The translations under genes and the position numbers were made by a program. The notes beneath the pieces are model-generated. The model saw only the letters and a list, made by a program, of their open reading frames with translations, ran no database searches and was not told the origin of the DNA. Shown in pieces: positions 1-9,199 of a stretch of 64,000 nt of DNA (the first letter of the stretch is position 1; the number at the start of each line of letters is the position of its first letter). Source of the stretch: Lingula anatina (Eukaryota; Brachiopoda; Lingulata; Lingulida; Lingulidae); assembly GCF_001039355.2 (NCBI RefSeq), contig NW_019774103.1, positions 393,292-457,291 of the forward strand. Reading direction: 5' to 3'.

Positions 1-225
1 TATATTTATCTAGGGTCTAGATCCAGGACAAAGTTAGCTAATAATTAAACTTTCTTTCATTTCTATGGAAATGGAATACTATGGATACTCAATGTAAAAA
101 AACTTACTGTTAGAATAAAATCTGTGTCTAAAAACATTACTACATAAAATCAACTGTGTCAGATTCTTATACAAATTTTAACAAGTCATCCATCAAGCAC
201 AGTGCCACTAAAACTTATGACTTAC

Positions 226-3011
226 CATTCCATTCTGATGTTTTCCTAGGTTTTTCCAAAATTTATTTTCCTTAAGGATTTTCTTGTACTTTTCAAGCAA
301 GCTCTCTTGTTCCTCAGCTGACACCACATTGATCAACATTCTCCATGCATGGAGAGAGGACATCAACATTCTCTGGTACTTTTGCTCCATCTCTTCTTCT
401 GGGGTGGTCCTTTTAGTAAACACAAGATGGGTAAGAAAGACAAAGGTTGTATATTTTTGATACAGATATCAATGGGTTTAAAACAAGAAAAATATATCAG
501 AGTGAGATATCTTACACCCCATTTCCATAGATTTTTAGATCGATCTATCTCTGTGGGAAGTCTCACTAGATTACTGTCAGCTTGGCCGGCTTAAGCGTCT
601 GTCCCGCCTACTAAAAGCTACAAGGGGGCAATTAACAATGGTGCCCGCTCGGCTGACTGCAATTTAGCCTGAACCCCCAGGGAGTTAGGTCGATCTAAAT
701 CTTAATCTCTAGATCGATCTAAATCTCTGGGAAAGCACCCTTAAACAAAGAAATGTAAGATAGTAGTTCATCAAAAAGGGCACTAAAATGAAAAATAAAC
801 AAGTATAGAAAACACAAAAAAAATCATTTCGATTTTGAGAATTATGAGACTGTAACATTTGCCACTTCACATTCTGAGAAAGCAATGTTTTAAATGATAA
901 ATTTATTATGCAACTGCAAAAATAAAATAAGTTTTATTTGGTACCTGTAGAATGCAAAAACTTACTTTGGGTCACTCAATGTTTTAGCTGTCTGGTCTAT
1001 TAAGTTATCAATTAGATACTGAAGAGGAAAAAAGTATCAGCTCATTCAAATAACCTAAATAGATGTGTTTCATGTTTATCACTATTATATTTAATCATAT
1101 ATTTACACTCACACTGCACCTTTTTAAACTGCTAATCAAATCAATTATATCATTTAATACATAAATCAAATATCTTTGACAAAATATGAAATGAAAATAG
1201 AAATAAGGTGCCTACATTCATAACTTCCTCCTTGCAAAATGCCACAGCATCCGACTGTTTTGAAACTGGAAAGGCAGCTAGAAAAGCAGCTTTGGCAGCA
1301 GATGCTGCTGGGGCATAGGCATCACACTGACTGACTAGCCACACACCCATTAAAGGCTTGAGGTGGGGAGCTATACTCTTCTTTACTTTCAACAACAACT
1401 GCTCAAAAGCATGCTGTGCTGCTTCACGTACTCGTCTATCAGTGTCCTGAAAACAGACAAAAGATTTTATTTTTTGTTGATATTTCATGTTTATACCATT
1501 TTCTTTCTCTTTGTTTACTTTCTTTTTATTCTTTTATGATTCAGCATTTGGTATTACCTTGGCCTCCATTAGTGCCATTTTCGTGGATCGCTCCAATACT
1601 TTCATAGAAAATTACCCTCATTTTCATATACATTGACATACAGACACACATTTACATTAGACTTGTCCCTCAATTTTACAGCTTGGGGTGGAAAATGACC
1701 CCAAATTTTAAAAAAAGCTTGTGGAAACCCTGATTACCAGTGCAATTTTATTATATAGTCGAGGCCAGTAGGGAAGTACACTTTTCACAACTTCTGTATC
1801 TTTTTCCTTGCACAGCACACTAAACTCCTGAAGGGCCTGAAACAAAAGAGAACAATAATATGGACATGAACACAATAGCAAAATCAGCAGAATGTCCAAT
1901 GCTAATTCTTTGGTTGGCACAATTTTTTTCACATTTCTCTTATACAGCTGTATGTTTATGTGACTGAATGGACTTTCCAGCCTGGACCTTATATAACTGT
2001 CCTACTACGTAAAATATTTGTAGTTTGTATAAAAACCTTGAGCTTTGTGGTTGTATCTCTTTTGGACAGTTTCCTCAGCACCATTCTGAAGTCTGGATCC
2101 ACGCTGCTATCTGCCTCATCGGTTGCGCCAGCAGCAGGCACATATCCCAGGTCCCCAGACAGTGTCTGGAACCCAACAAACCCATGGATATTCCCTCCAC
2201 TACTTGCTGCTAAAAGCTCAGCTGCACGTCCACTACTAGAGGGCTAAAAATAGAAAAAAATACAAAAAGTACATCTGTAAAAGTGACACGTACAGGATCT
2301 AGCTGTGGATTATCTAAGACAAAATTTTTATGTTGAAAAAAAAAAAACAATAATAAAGATTGTATGTGTTAAAACAGCACATCATACAGCATCATTTGTA
2401 GGTAAGATTCTGTTTATCACAAAAATATATGTAAGAACAAATACACAAAGTGACTGAATATACCGCAAGTTGTTTGCCTCCATCATTTACTTGGTGTATT
2501 TTATTTCCTTAAATCAAGTCTTACTGCCAATGCTACTAAACAGATGTCAGTGATAATACACTGTAGATACGGAGCCTTGTTTGTGGTTAATCCGGGCCAG
2601 TACATAGGAAAATACATCACAGGCAAATACAACTGTAATGTATTGCATAGAACAGACATGGCTATAATTTACAGTACTTGCTGTACCTGTACTGAGTACA
2701 GTATGCCTGCACCTCTGTATACATACATAATGTATACCCTCTACCAGGGTCTCAGTTATTATTGTGGACATTTTTTCTGAATCGACATCAGACCAAAATG
2801 ACTGTCTATTTATCTAGAGACCTATCTGTGATTATCTGTGAAAAATCAATCTGTCGCCCTGGTAGAGGGTACATGATGTGCATATGTGCTGAGTACCGTG
2901 TAAGTGCGAAAATATTTATTATAATTTTACTTGTGGGCTTAAATCAGCTGTTATACTCACCCTGACGTTTCCTTTAGTACGCTGGGCATGCTGTTTCTTG
3001 CCTCCTGGCAT
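226..3011 (-). CDS. LTN1: Listerin E3 ubiquitin ligase, N-terminal exons (partial)
   Basis: Six exons join in frame with GT-AG junctions: 2961-3011, 2037-2243, 1738-1836, 1216-1446, 966-1018 and 226-409, giving 275 codons. The start is [17 protein letters not shown], followed by [10 protein letters not shown], a [12 protein letters not shown] block, then [13 protein letters not shown] and [18 protein letters not shown]. This order and wording match the conserved N-terminus of animal listerin, from memory of the family. Listerin is the RING ligase that ubiquitinates nascent chains on stalled 60S ribosomes. The N-terminal region seen here binds the NEMF-60S complex, while the HEAT repeats and RING lie beyond the left edge. 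The last exon ends in a clean donor at 225, so the gene continues off the window. It is divergent from the NT5DC1-like exon at 3373. Intron 5 carries a MITE (516-740) and intron 1 an inverted repeat. Confidence 0.93.
516..740. mobile_element. Short non-autonomous element (MITE), AGATCGATCT family, copy 1
   Basis: About 225 bp between ACCCCATTTCC and GGAAAGCACCC. Both ends carry TTTAGATCGATCTA in inverted orientation, about 15 bp in. The core is GC-richer than its surroundings and contains GTCTCACTAGATTACTGTCAG-like and CCCCCAGGGAGTTAGG-like stretches. It is shared with copies at 17566-17762 and, inverted, at 21164-21379. No coding capacity is seen. It sits in a listerin intron. Confidence 0.75.
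2690..2900. repeat. Inverted repeat in listerin intron 1
   Basis: TACCCTCTACCAGGG near 2736 recurs as its reverse complement near 2855. Weaker complementarity continues outward to GTACTGAGTAC-like ends. It looks like a small palindromic element. I do not recognise the family. Confidence 0.5.
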
Positions 3012-3372
3012 TATGATGAAATCTTGTCTTGTTCTTGTTCTTTTACTCAAATGTTTATAGGTAAGGTTAGCACACTGTATGGTGGTGAAATCGTGTACTG
3101 CCGAGATCCTTCCCACAATGCTTTAATTTGACCTAATTTGGAGCCATCAATTCACACGTGCATTTTTGGTAGTTGTATTCAAATGTTCATAGACTCTTAT
3201 TTACAATAGATGTAACTGCACATATCCTCCGTGATAAGCAAATAAGACATATTACAAATTGAAGAGTAAGATTCCATTACTCTGAATAACGTAGATTATA
3301 AAAATAACAAAAGATCGTAAACAATCTTATTCAATTGACCCAATTTCCATTTGTTTCACAGAGGCAAGAACC
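3012..3372. promoter_or_regulatory. Candidate bidirectional promoter between listerin and NT5DC1-like gene
   Basis: Only 361 bp separate two start codons that point away from each other. No other gene fits between them, so the interval must hold both 5' UTRs and probably a shared promoter. I see no clear TATA box or CpG island. The call rests on geometry. Confidence 0.5.
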
Positions 3373-3459
3373 ATGTTATTTGACTTGTCAGAGTACGATG
3401 CCGTTGGCTTTGATCTCGACCATACTCTGGCAAAATACAAAGTGCCCGAGATGATGAGT
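3373..3459 (+). CDS. NT5DC1: NT5DC1-like 5'-nucleotidase domain protein, exon 1 only
   Basis: A 29-codon first exon, MLFDLSEYDAVGFDLDHTLA..., ends exactly at an AGT|GTAAGT donor. VGFDLDHTL is the HAD-type nucleotidase motif I, with the nucleophile Asp and the Asp two residues later. The wording is that of the start of animal NT5DC1 (5'-nucleotidase domain-containing protein 1). No later exon is found on the plus strand before 9 kb or further right. The intron runs into a MITE, a LINE remnant and a large transposon that contains a single-N assembly join, so the rest of the gene was probably lost to a misjoin or lies elsewhere. The 29 residues give little to separate NT5DC1 from other NT5DC paralogues. 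Confidence 0.72.
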
Positions 3460-3715
3460 GTAAGTGCTTCACATATCCTGCATTTAATCTTTTCTATATT
3501 TAACTTCGTGTATTCCATTGTTCATTGGTGCTTAGTTATATACATGTACCGTTACGGTACAGTGTACATGTAGCTTTCTACAGAGCAATGAATACTTTGA
3601 GTCGTAGACTACATGTATCTTTTCTCTTTTTCCAGCTGCACGCCCAATACCATACAATTAACACAAAAGTTTTAAATACTTCATATAGCACACCTGTAAA
3701 CGGTTTTTAAAATGG

Positions 3716-3908
3716 ACAAATTTGGGGAGCGTCTCGATAGTCCGAAGGTTCATTGGTCCGAAGGTTCATTGGTCCGAAAAGTGGTAACATTTTCATCGAT
3801 TTTTTTAATCAAGGGTTCATTGGTCCGAAGGTTCTATAGTGAACATTCGGACCAATGAACCTTCGGACTATTGAACCTTCGGACTATCGCTATGGCCCCC
3901 AAATTTGT
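3716..3908. mobile_element. Palindromic MITE (TCCGAAGGTTCATTGG family)
   Basis: The ends ACAAATTTGGGG and CCCCCAAATTTGT are inverted copies. The arms continue as repeated TCCGAAGGTTCATTGG on the left and CCAATGAACCTTCGGA on the right. Nearly the whole 193 bp can fold into one hairpin with a short AT-rich loop around CATCGATTTTTTTAATC. No coding capacity. It lies in the intron after the NT5DC1-like exon. Confidence 0.8.
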
Positions 3909-3979
3909 GATAAAAATTTACAATATCTTAGAAAAGTACTTTTGCTGCCTGCCTTTCTCTAAACTTTTGTGGTGTTATA

Positions 3980-4475
3980 TCACTCCAGGTTAGTCTATTG
4001 TCCTATTCAACACCCAATAACTTGTTATTGCAGACTTGTTAACAGCTTCACTTCCTATCTCTTCACAGCTTTGATGCCTTCTGTACATGTAGTCTACAAC
4101 CAACTCTTTTGTTTTGCTGTTATTCAAGATCAATTTTTTGTCTGAACACCAGTTCACAAAAGATTTTACCAATTGTCTTTATTTGCCTTTCTCATAATCA
4201 TGAATTAGATCAACTGATATTGTGTCATTGTCAAACTTCACTAAAATGTTTTCTCTTAGATCACTAGCAACACATACAGTTGAGTATAAATAGTTTGTAG
4301 AAACATGTGGCATGCTATTGTCTCCGAAAAGTTCAGACTTGCACACAAGTCTCAACTTACTACACCCATCTGACAAGTGGGCTGGGCACACCTTTGGCAT
4401 GTAGCTTAATTCCTCAACAAAATGTGTTTAACAATGGCGTCAAATGGCTTTGAAAAGTCCAAGAAGATTTTGGCA
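3980..4475 (-). pseudogene. Degenerate LINE reverse transcriptase fragment
   Basis: Read on the minus strand across several frames, the segment gives ILLDFSKPFDAIVKHIL, then CPAHLSDGCSKLR, KFDNDTISVDLIHDYE and FVNWCSDKKLILNNSKTKEL. These match in order the palm blocks of non-LTR reverse transcriptases: a DFSKAFD-like block, a YADD-box position here decayed to FDND, and the W-C-x-x-x-x-L-x-L-N-x-x-KT block. Stops and frame changes separate the blocks and the catalytic YADD is lost. It is a dead copy, probably of a CR1/L2/RTE-like element. The exact clade cannot be told from this much. Confidence 0.72.
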
Positions 4476-4615
4476 TACAATTTGCACTTTTTAGAAGGCT
4501 ATAGACCATTTTTTATGAGTTCAGTCTCAGTATGTGTTGTGGAGCTGCCCTTGACTACTCCGAACTATCTTCTGTCAAAGTTGATGTACTGTATACCCCA
4601 ATCCATATGGCAACA

Positions 4616-5108
4616 GGGTCATTCCATATCAACTCATCCAGCGAGGGTACCCTCCGTCAAGAAACTTGCTGATTTTCACATATGTTACAGATATTATAGG
4701 GACTAGAAAAATCCTGAAATTTTAGATTGATATCTCAACTGGTATCCGAGTTATGACTCTCCAAAGTTGGACCCAGCTGAGAGCTTGCTGTGCCTCACAT
4801 GAATCTAGGTCATGGTGACCTAGTTAAAAACACCACTAAAACAAAAGTTCTAAGTATCCCATTGCTTTGCATTTTTCATGACTTTATATTGAAACATTTC
4901 AGGAATCCAACTATCATACTGAAAATGGTCTGGCATAATTAAAATGCACTTAATTTTAACTTTGAAAAATCCTTGTCATTTTTTAAAAATGAAGGACACC
5001 CCCACCCTTTTAATCTCATTTTTCTCAATGTCTCCAACCAGACAGGTGTATTTGCTTTATGTCATTTGAAAGAGGGGGGTTTGAACTTTTAAGTGAAAGT
5101 GTTAAATC
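4616..5108 (+). repeat. Left terminal inverted repeat of the transposon
   Basis: Reverse-complement match to 8377-8867. It contains the subterminal palindrome GAGGGTACCCTC at 4643-4654, a candidate transposase-binding site. Its inner end reads AAGTGAAAGTGTTAA, matching the sequence right after the N at 8376. Confidence 0.88.
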
Positions 5109-5516
5109 AATTTGTATATTTTGGAGACAAAAATAATAATGCATTATTTAAAAATTGTGTGATCTGGGCTATTGCATGAGCACTGATGCAGAACAGTGTA
5201 CAAGAAAAAGTTCCTATAGTACCCAAATTTATAAATTTCTACATTAGTAAAATTTTTAGATTAAAATATATTTCTAACTGTTTTATTATTATTGTCATGT
5301 TTATTTCTTTATTTATAGATCAGTAGTTTCATATCGTATATACAGAGTGCTTTGTATAACTACTTACATAATACCAGTATGTTTTTTCAAGATAACATAT
5401 TATAAAGTGCTTTGTATAACTATTTACATTACAGTATATTTATTTCAAAAAAACATTTGATCTTACATAAAATACAAAATTTTTACCGTTACTGTTTCTG
5501 GTAGAAGAAATTCAAA

Positions 5517-8084
5517 CTATGATACATGAGTTGAGAGGAACTTCTCACAAATTTTTCTGTAGTCACCCTGTGTAATAGAATATGATCTGCCAGTGACAGT
5601 GACAGGGACATTAATTTTGCAAATAACATCAGTTACAGGCACCCAGCAAATGTCAGACCGAGCTGGCCAAAGAAAGTTCCGAGTGGGTCCTGAGGGATGG
5701 AGAAAACTAACTTTGCAGTCTTGTTCTAAATGGTCCACTTCTTCAACCAAACCCACCCACCATTTTCTATCATATGCACATGCCACATAGTCATGTATGT
5801 TCACTGATATATGTTGCCTTGCTCTACAACCAGTTAAGTCAAAGGTTCCAGTGCATCCCTCATCCTCAGCTGTACGCTTGTAAGCAATGAGTGTATTTGA
5901 CAGAGGTTCAAAGTAATGGTAAACTCTGGTTCCAGGTAATGTGTGCCCAGATTCAAATCGTTTGGACAGTTCACTGCGGACATGATCTATTTCTTCTTTG
6001 GAAATAACATGGAATTGGATATTGGCTATGTTCTCTCTGCAGAAAGTAAACATTGATGACAGTGTGAGAATCTGATCAGAAGTTGGTCTCTGAAGGCTAG
6101 CGCGTGCAGTAAGTCTTTTAACTGTTCCTCCAATACCATCACAAGGAGATTTACCATGACTTGTCGCGAAAAAGGCCCAGCAGGCAGCTATTCCAAAATC
6201 GGATTTGTGGTGGCATAAGTTTAAAAAGTTTTTGAAGTTCTTATACTGTCCAGCACACCCATCAGAGAAGTACTCTACTTTGCTAACAGAGGGCATATCA
6301 GTTCTAATAATGGTCATGAGTTCCCTCTGGACTGCATACACAAAGCAGGTATCATGATCTAAATCATCAGAGAAAAAACAGAATGATTTTTGTTGAATAC
6401 ATGTACTTCCACTTTGCTTATAATACAGAACAACAGGGTGGAGAGAACAGCGTTGCTTTGACCAGTGGAAAGACTGAACCTCATCTTGAACCATAAAAGT
6501 GTAGTCTTCTGCAAAGTCTACAAGAATTAAAGCCTCGTCATCTTGGAGGTCTTCCTTCCTCCTCTTAAGGTACTTAGCTTGACATTTGGCTATGTAGGAA
6601 TGGGAAGTCAAGGTGTCAAGGGTGTCAACAAGCAAATCTATGTATTCATCAGCTGGCAAAGTTTGTGTAATAAGTGTCATCCTGTCTGTGCTCTGCCACT
6701 GTTGGAAAACAACGTCATCATCTGTGTCACAGAGCAACCTTTGAAGGTAGTCTCTGAGGGGGTGAATGCCTGGACAATTATCGCATCTGTGAACCATACA
6801 TGTTTTATTTTCACGATCACACACCATCATGTCAACCATATCATTGTAGGTTTTGTCACACTGTAAAGCATCCACCAAAAGTTTTGCATTTTGGTGAATA
6901 GAACAAACACAAACAGAATGTGTTCCAGATGAACCTACATTTATGCACCACTTAGGGCGAAGAGAACAGAATTTTGAGAGGCCAATTTTGAGCTCAGGGT
7001 TTTTCTCTTTAAATACTGCATAAAGTTCTCTTAAGTCACCAAGCATTAAGCGCTTCTGTTTGTGCATGTTTTTTCCAACACTGACATAGTCCTTCTGCCC
7101 AGGCATTAACCGTGAAATTTCATCATTTTCGTAGAAGGATATAACTTGCTCTATGGTACTTGGTGGAAGTATTTTACCAGTCTTTTTTTCTGGCATGGCT
7201 AGGATGCCGCTGGAACTTTTCAATTCACGAGCTTGTCTTATCAAGTGCTCAGATACCCCAAAGTAGTGGGCAGCATATTCTCTGGTCCAGGTTTCTGGTG
7301 TCAGGGTGAGCATCTGAATTTTTTCTCTATTTGTAAGTGTACTGTTAGCTAACTTAGATTTAATATCTTCAGTCAGTCTGTCAAGGTCTTTAGATTTTCT
7401 TTCTAGGTCCTGGTTGACTGCTAGAGTGCCATCACTTACACCAACAGCCATTGCAAGTGTTCCCTGAAGCTTACTCACGGCACTGTCAAGTTTCCTCTGA
7501 GCATAAGATGCCCTTCTGTGCTCACCCAAGGAATGAGTTCTGAGAGGAGATTGCCCAAGTGCCTGAAGACTTGCATTTACATTTTCCCTTGCTTGGATTT
7601 GGGTTGATGTTTCAGCTTCTTCATCTGACATCAGTCCTGTTGGGTTATGAGAGGCCGCATCTGTTTGCATTTGTGATGATAGTGATGACGTTGATGGAAG
7701 GACAAAAGATTCCTGCTCAGCACGTTTTACACAGTTACGGCAAAGCTTCCATCCTGGTACACACTGATATCCCTGCTGATTCAGCCTCTTTGCAAAGTTC
7801 AGTGAAATTTTATGTCCACCTTTTACCACTTTAGTTTTATGGACTTTAAACAGATTGGCACATTTTGTGTATTTCTTCTCAAATACTGTCCCTAATTTGG
7901 CTTCATGGTGTAGGCAAATTCTGAAGTTTTTACTCTCAGAAACATGATGATTTTTGTTGGCTCTCCAAAGCAATATAAGCCTGTCTTCTTCAGAAAAATC
8001 AGAAAGATTCTTAAGTCCAGTGTTTCTAACATATGAAGTTTTATGACAATTATCTTCCTGCATGTAAAAATCACAAGATTCCAT
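5517..8084 (-). CDS. Transposase-like protein, 855 aa, intact
   Basis: A single uninterrupted 855-codon frame fills the space between the inverted repeats. Residues 50-125 hold spaced Cys/His (ICLHH, KCANLF, CVPGWKLCRNC) that could bind zinc. Residues 195-290 are helical with a possible DNA-binding segment. The core has DFAEDYTF (Asp523), YFSDGCAGQYKN (Asp608) and HGKSPCDGIGG (Asp649), which look like the acidic triad of an RNase H-fold transposase. CSIHQN, HRCDNCPG and several more Cys/His precede it. Residues about 765-815 (YDRKWWVGLVEEV ... VSFLHPSGP ... CWVPV) resemble a Tudor/SH3-like barrel. I recall similar unnamed proteins in cnidarians, molluscs and fishes but cannot assign a named superfamily. 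Its placement inside long inverted repeats supports a mobilisation role. The catalytic assignment is inferred. Confidence 0.8.
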   Translation of the reverse strand: MESCDFYMQEDNCHKTSYVRNTGLKNLSDFSEEDRLILLWRANKNHHVSESKNFRICLHHEAKLGTVFEKKYTKCANLFKVHKTKVVKGGHKISLNFAKRLNQQGYQCVPGWKLCRNCVKRAEQESFVLPSTSSLSSQMQTDAASHNPTGLMSDEEAETSTQIQARENVNASLQALGQSPLRTHSLGEHRRASYAQRKLDSAVSKLQGTLAMAVGVSDGTLAVNQDLERKSKDLDRLTEDIKSKLANSTLTNREKIQMLTLTPETWTREYAAHYFGVSEHLIRQARELKSSSGILAMPEKKTGKILPPSTIEQVISFYENDEISRLMPGQKDYVSVGKNMHKQKRLMLGDLRELYAVFKEKNPELKIGLSKFCSLRPKWCINVGSSGTHSVCVCSIHQNAKLLVDALQCDKTYNDMVDMMVCDRENKTCMVHRCDNCPGIHPLRDYLQRLLCDTDDDVVFQQWQSTDRMTLITQTLPADEYIDLLVDTLDTLTSHSYIAKCQAKYLKRRKEDLQDDEALILVDFAEDYTFMVQDEVQSFHWSKQRCSLHPVVLYYKQSGSTCIQQKSFCFFSDDLDHDTCFVYAVQRELMTIIRTDMPSVSKVEYFSDGCAGQYKNFKNFLNLCHHKSDFGIAACWAFFATSHGKSPCDGIGGTVKRLTARASLQRPTSDQILTLSSMFTFCRENIANIQFHVISKEEIDHVRSELSKRFESGHTLPGTRVYHYFEPLSNTLIAYKRTAEDEGCTGTFDLTGCRARQHISVNIHDYVACAYDRKWWVGLVEEVDHLEQDCKVSFLHPSGPTRNFLWPARSDICWVPVTDVICKINVPVTVTGRSYSITQGDYRKICEKFLSTHVS

Positions 8085-8354
8085 TTTGCAAATTGTGATC
8101 TCCTCTACACACCCTTGTAAACCACATGTTTCAGTTCAACTAAGAAATTTTCAGTAGATCTGGGTGTAGGATCAGCTAACGAGCAGCTGTAGCACTTATT
8201 GCAAGATCAACGAGTGATCAGTTCTAATTCATTGGAGCGTAGCAAAGGTATAAGAAAACTAATTGCCATTTTATTCTTATAAATTAATGCAAGGTTTTTT
8301 AAATGGCATATGAAAGAAAGTCATGGTGGTGGACATTATATTGGATTGAGTACG

Positions 8355-8376
8355 GGCGGGGGGGGGGGGGGGGGGN
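8355..8376. other. Poly-G run ending in a single-N assembly join
   Basis: GGGCGGGG... runs to an N at 8376. The next base starts the inner end of the transposon's right inverted repeat. The other single-N sites in the window adjoin duplicated sequence, so this is probably a contig join and not an ambiguous base. Confidence 0.7.
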
Positions 8377-8867
8377 ATTAAACACTTTCACTTAAAAGTT
8401 CAAACCCCCCTCTTTCAAATGACATAAAGCAAAAACACCTGTCTGGTTGGAGACATTGAGAAAAATGAGATTAAAAGGGTGGAGTGTCCTTCATTTTTAA
8501 AAAATGACAAGGATTTTCCAAAGTAGAAATTTTATGCATTTTGTGTGTGTCAAACCATTTTCAATTGGATAATTGGATTCCTTAAATACTAAAAGATAAA
8601 ATCATAAAAGTAACATAGCAATGGGATACTTAGAACTTTTGTTTTAGTGATTTTCTTAACTAGGTCACCATGACCTAGATTCATGTGAGGCACAGCAAGC
8701 TCTCAGCTGGGCCCAACTTTGGAGTGTCATAACTCTGAAACCAGTTGAGATCTCAATCTAAAATTTTAGGTTTTTTCTAGTCCCTATAATATCTATAACA
8801 TATGTGAAAATCAGCAAGTTTCTTGACGGAGGGTACCCTCGCTGGATGAGTTGATATGGAATGACCC
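8377..8867 (-). repeat. Right terminal inverted repeat of the transposon
   Basis: Reverse complement of 4616-5108 with scattered mismatches. It contains GAGGGTACCCTC at 8829-8840 and ends ...GGAATGACCC. It starts directly after the single N at 8376. Confidence 0.88.
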
Positions 8868-9059
8868 TTAGAAGACCATATCCTGTACATCCTTGGATTA
8901 TTTTTTTGATTGCTTGGGTAATTTCTTTTGGATATATTAATACTATTATTCTAACAACAAGGGAGGGGGGTTACAAAGTGCTGAATTTGGATGTCCAGAG
9001 TCTTGGAGATTATTCTACCTTCCGTTCCATGCTACGCCGTCTTGTCACCAATAACTTAC

Positions 9060-9144
9060 TTTGAAGGATTCTCTGCATGTTTCCCTCAAAATCCATAGCC
9101 CACTGATTTAAGGAACATGTTGCAACTATCACTTTTCTACCCAT
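9060..9144 (-). CDS. NADSYN1: NAD+ synthetase exon 1, orphan
   Basis: [19 protein letters not shown], then EGNMQRILQ, is the very N-terminus of eukaryotic glutamine-dependent NAD+ synthetase, the start of its nitrilase-type glutaminase domain. The exon ends at a clean A|GTAAGT donor within the codon for the next Ser. It lies on the same strand as the NADSYN1 exons at 16511-20916, but about 7 kb downstream of their stop codon. It therefore cannot be spliced to them in linear order. No exon 2 is found to its left before the transposon. It is either the start of a second tandem gene, a displaced exon, or a result of misassembly. The exon itself shows no damage. Confidence 0.8.
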
Positions 9145-9199
9145 TTTATTGCCAAGTACTTTTAAGCCTCTCCAAGGTAGTGTTCCAAGTCCCAAATCC

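Larger units (their letters stand above)
4615..8868. mobile_element. DNA transposon with ~490-bp terminal inverted repeats
   Basis: The left end at 4616 begins GGGTCATTCCATATCAACTC and the right end at 8867 is its exact reverse complement. The first 72 bases of each end are identical. Similarity continues with scattered changes to about 5108 on the left and to 8377 on the right. Between the repeats is one minus-strand gene (5517-8084). A 12-bp palindrome, GAGGGTACCCTC, lies 27 bp from each end. No matching direct repeat flanks the ends: the left flank is GGCAAC and the right flank is TAGAAG. A single N at 8376, after a poly-G run, separates the right repeat from the rest. The two ends may therefore come from different genomic copies joined by the assembler. 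Confidence 0.85.

Noticed and set aside
6543-6866. Open frames on the plus strand inside 5517-8084 (for example 5593-5790, 6543-6866, 7559-7834)
   Set aside because: They are antisense shadows of the intact 855-codon gene and have no recognisable protein features.
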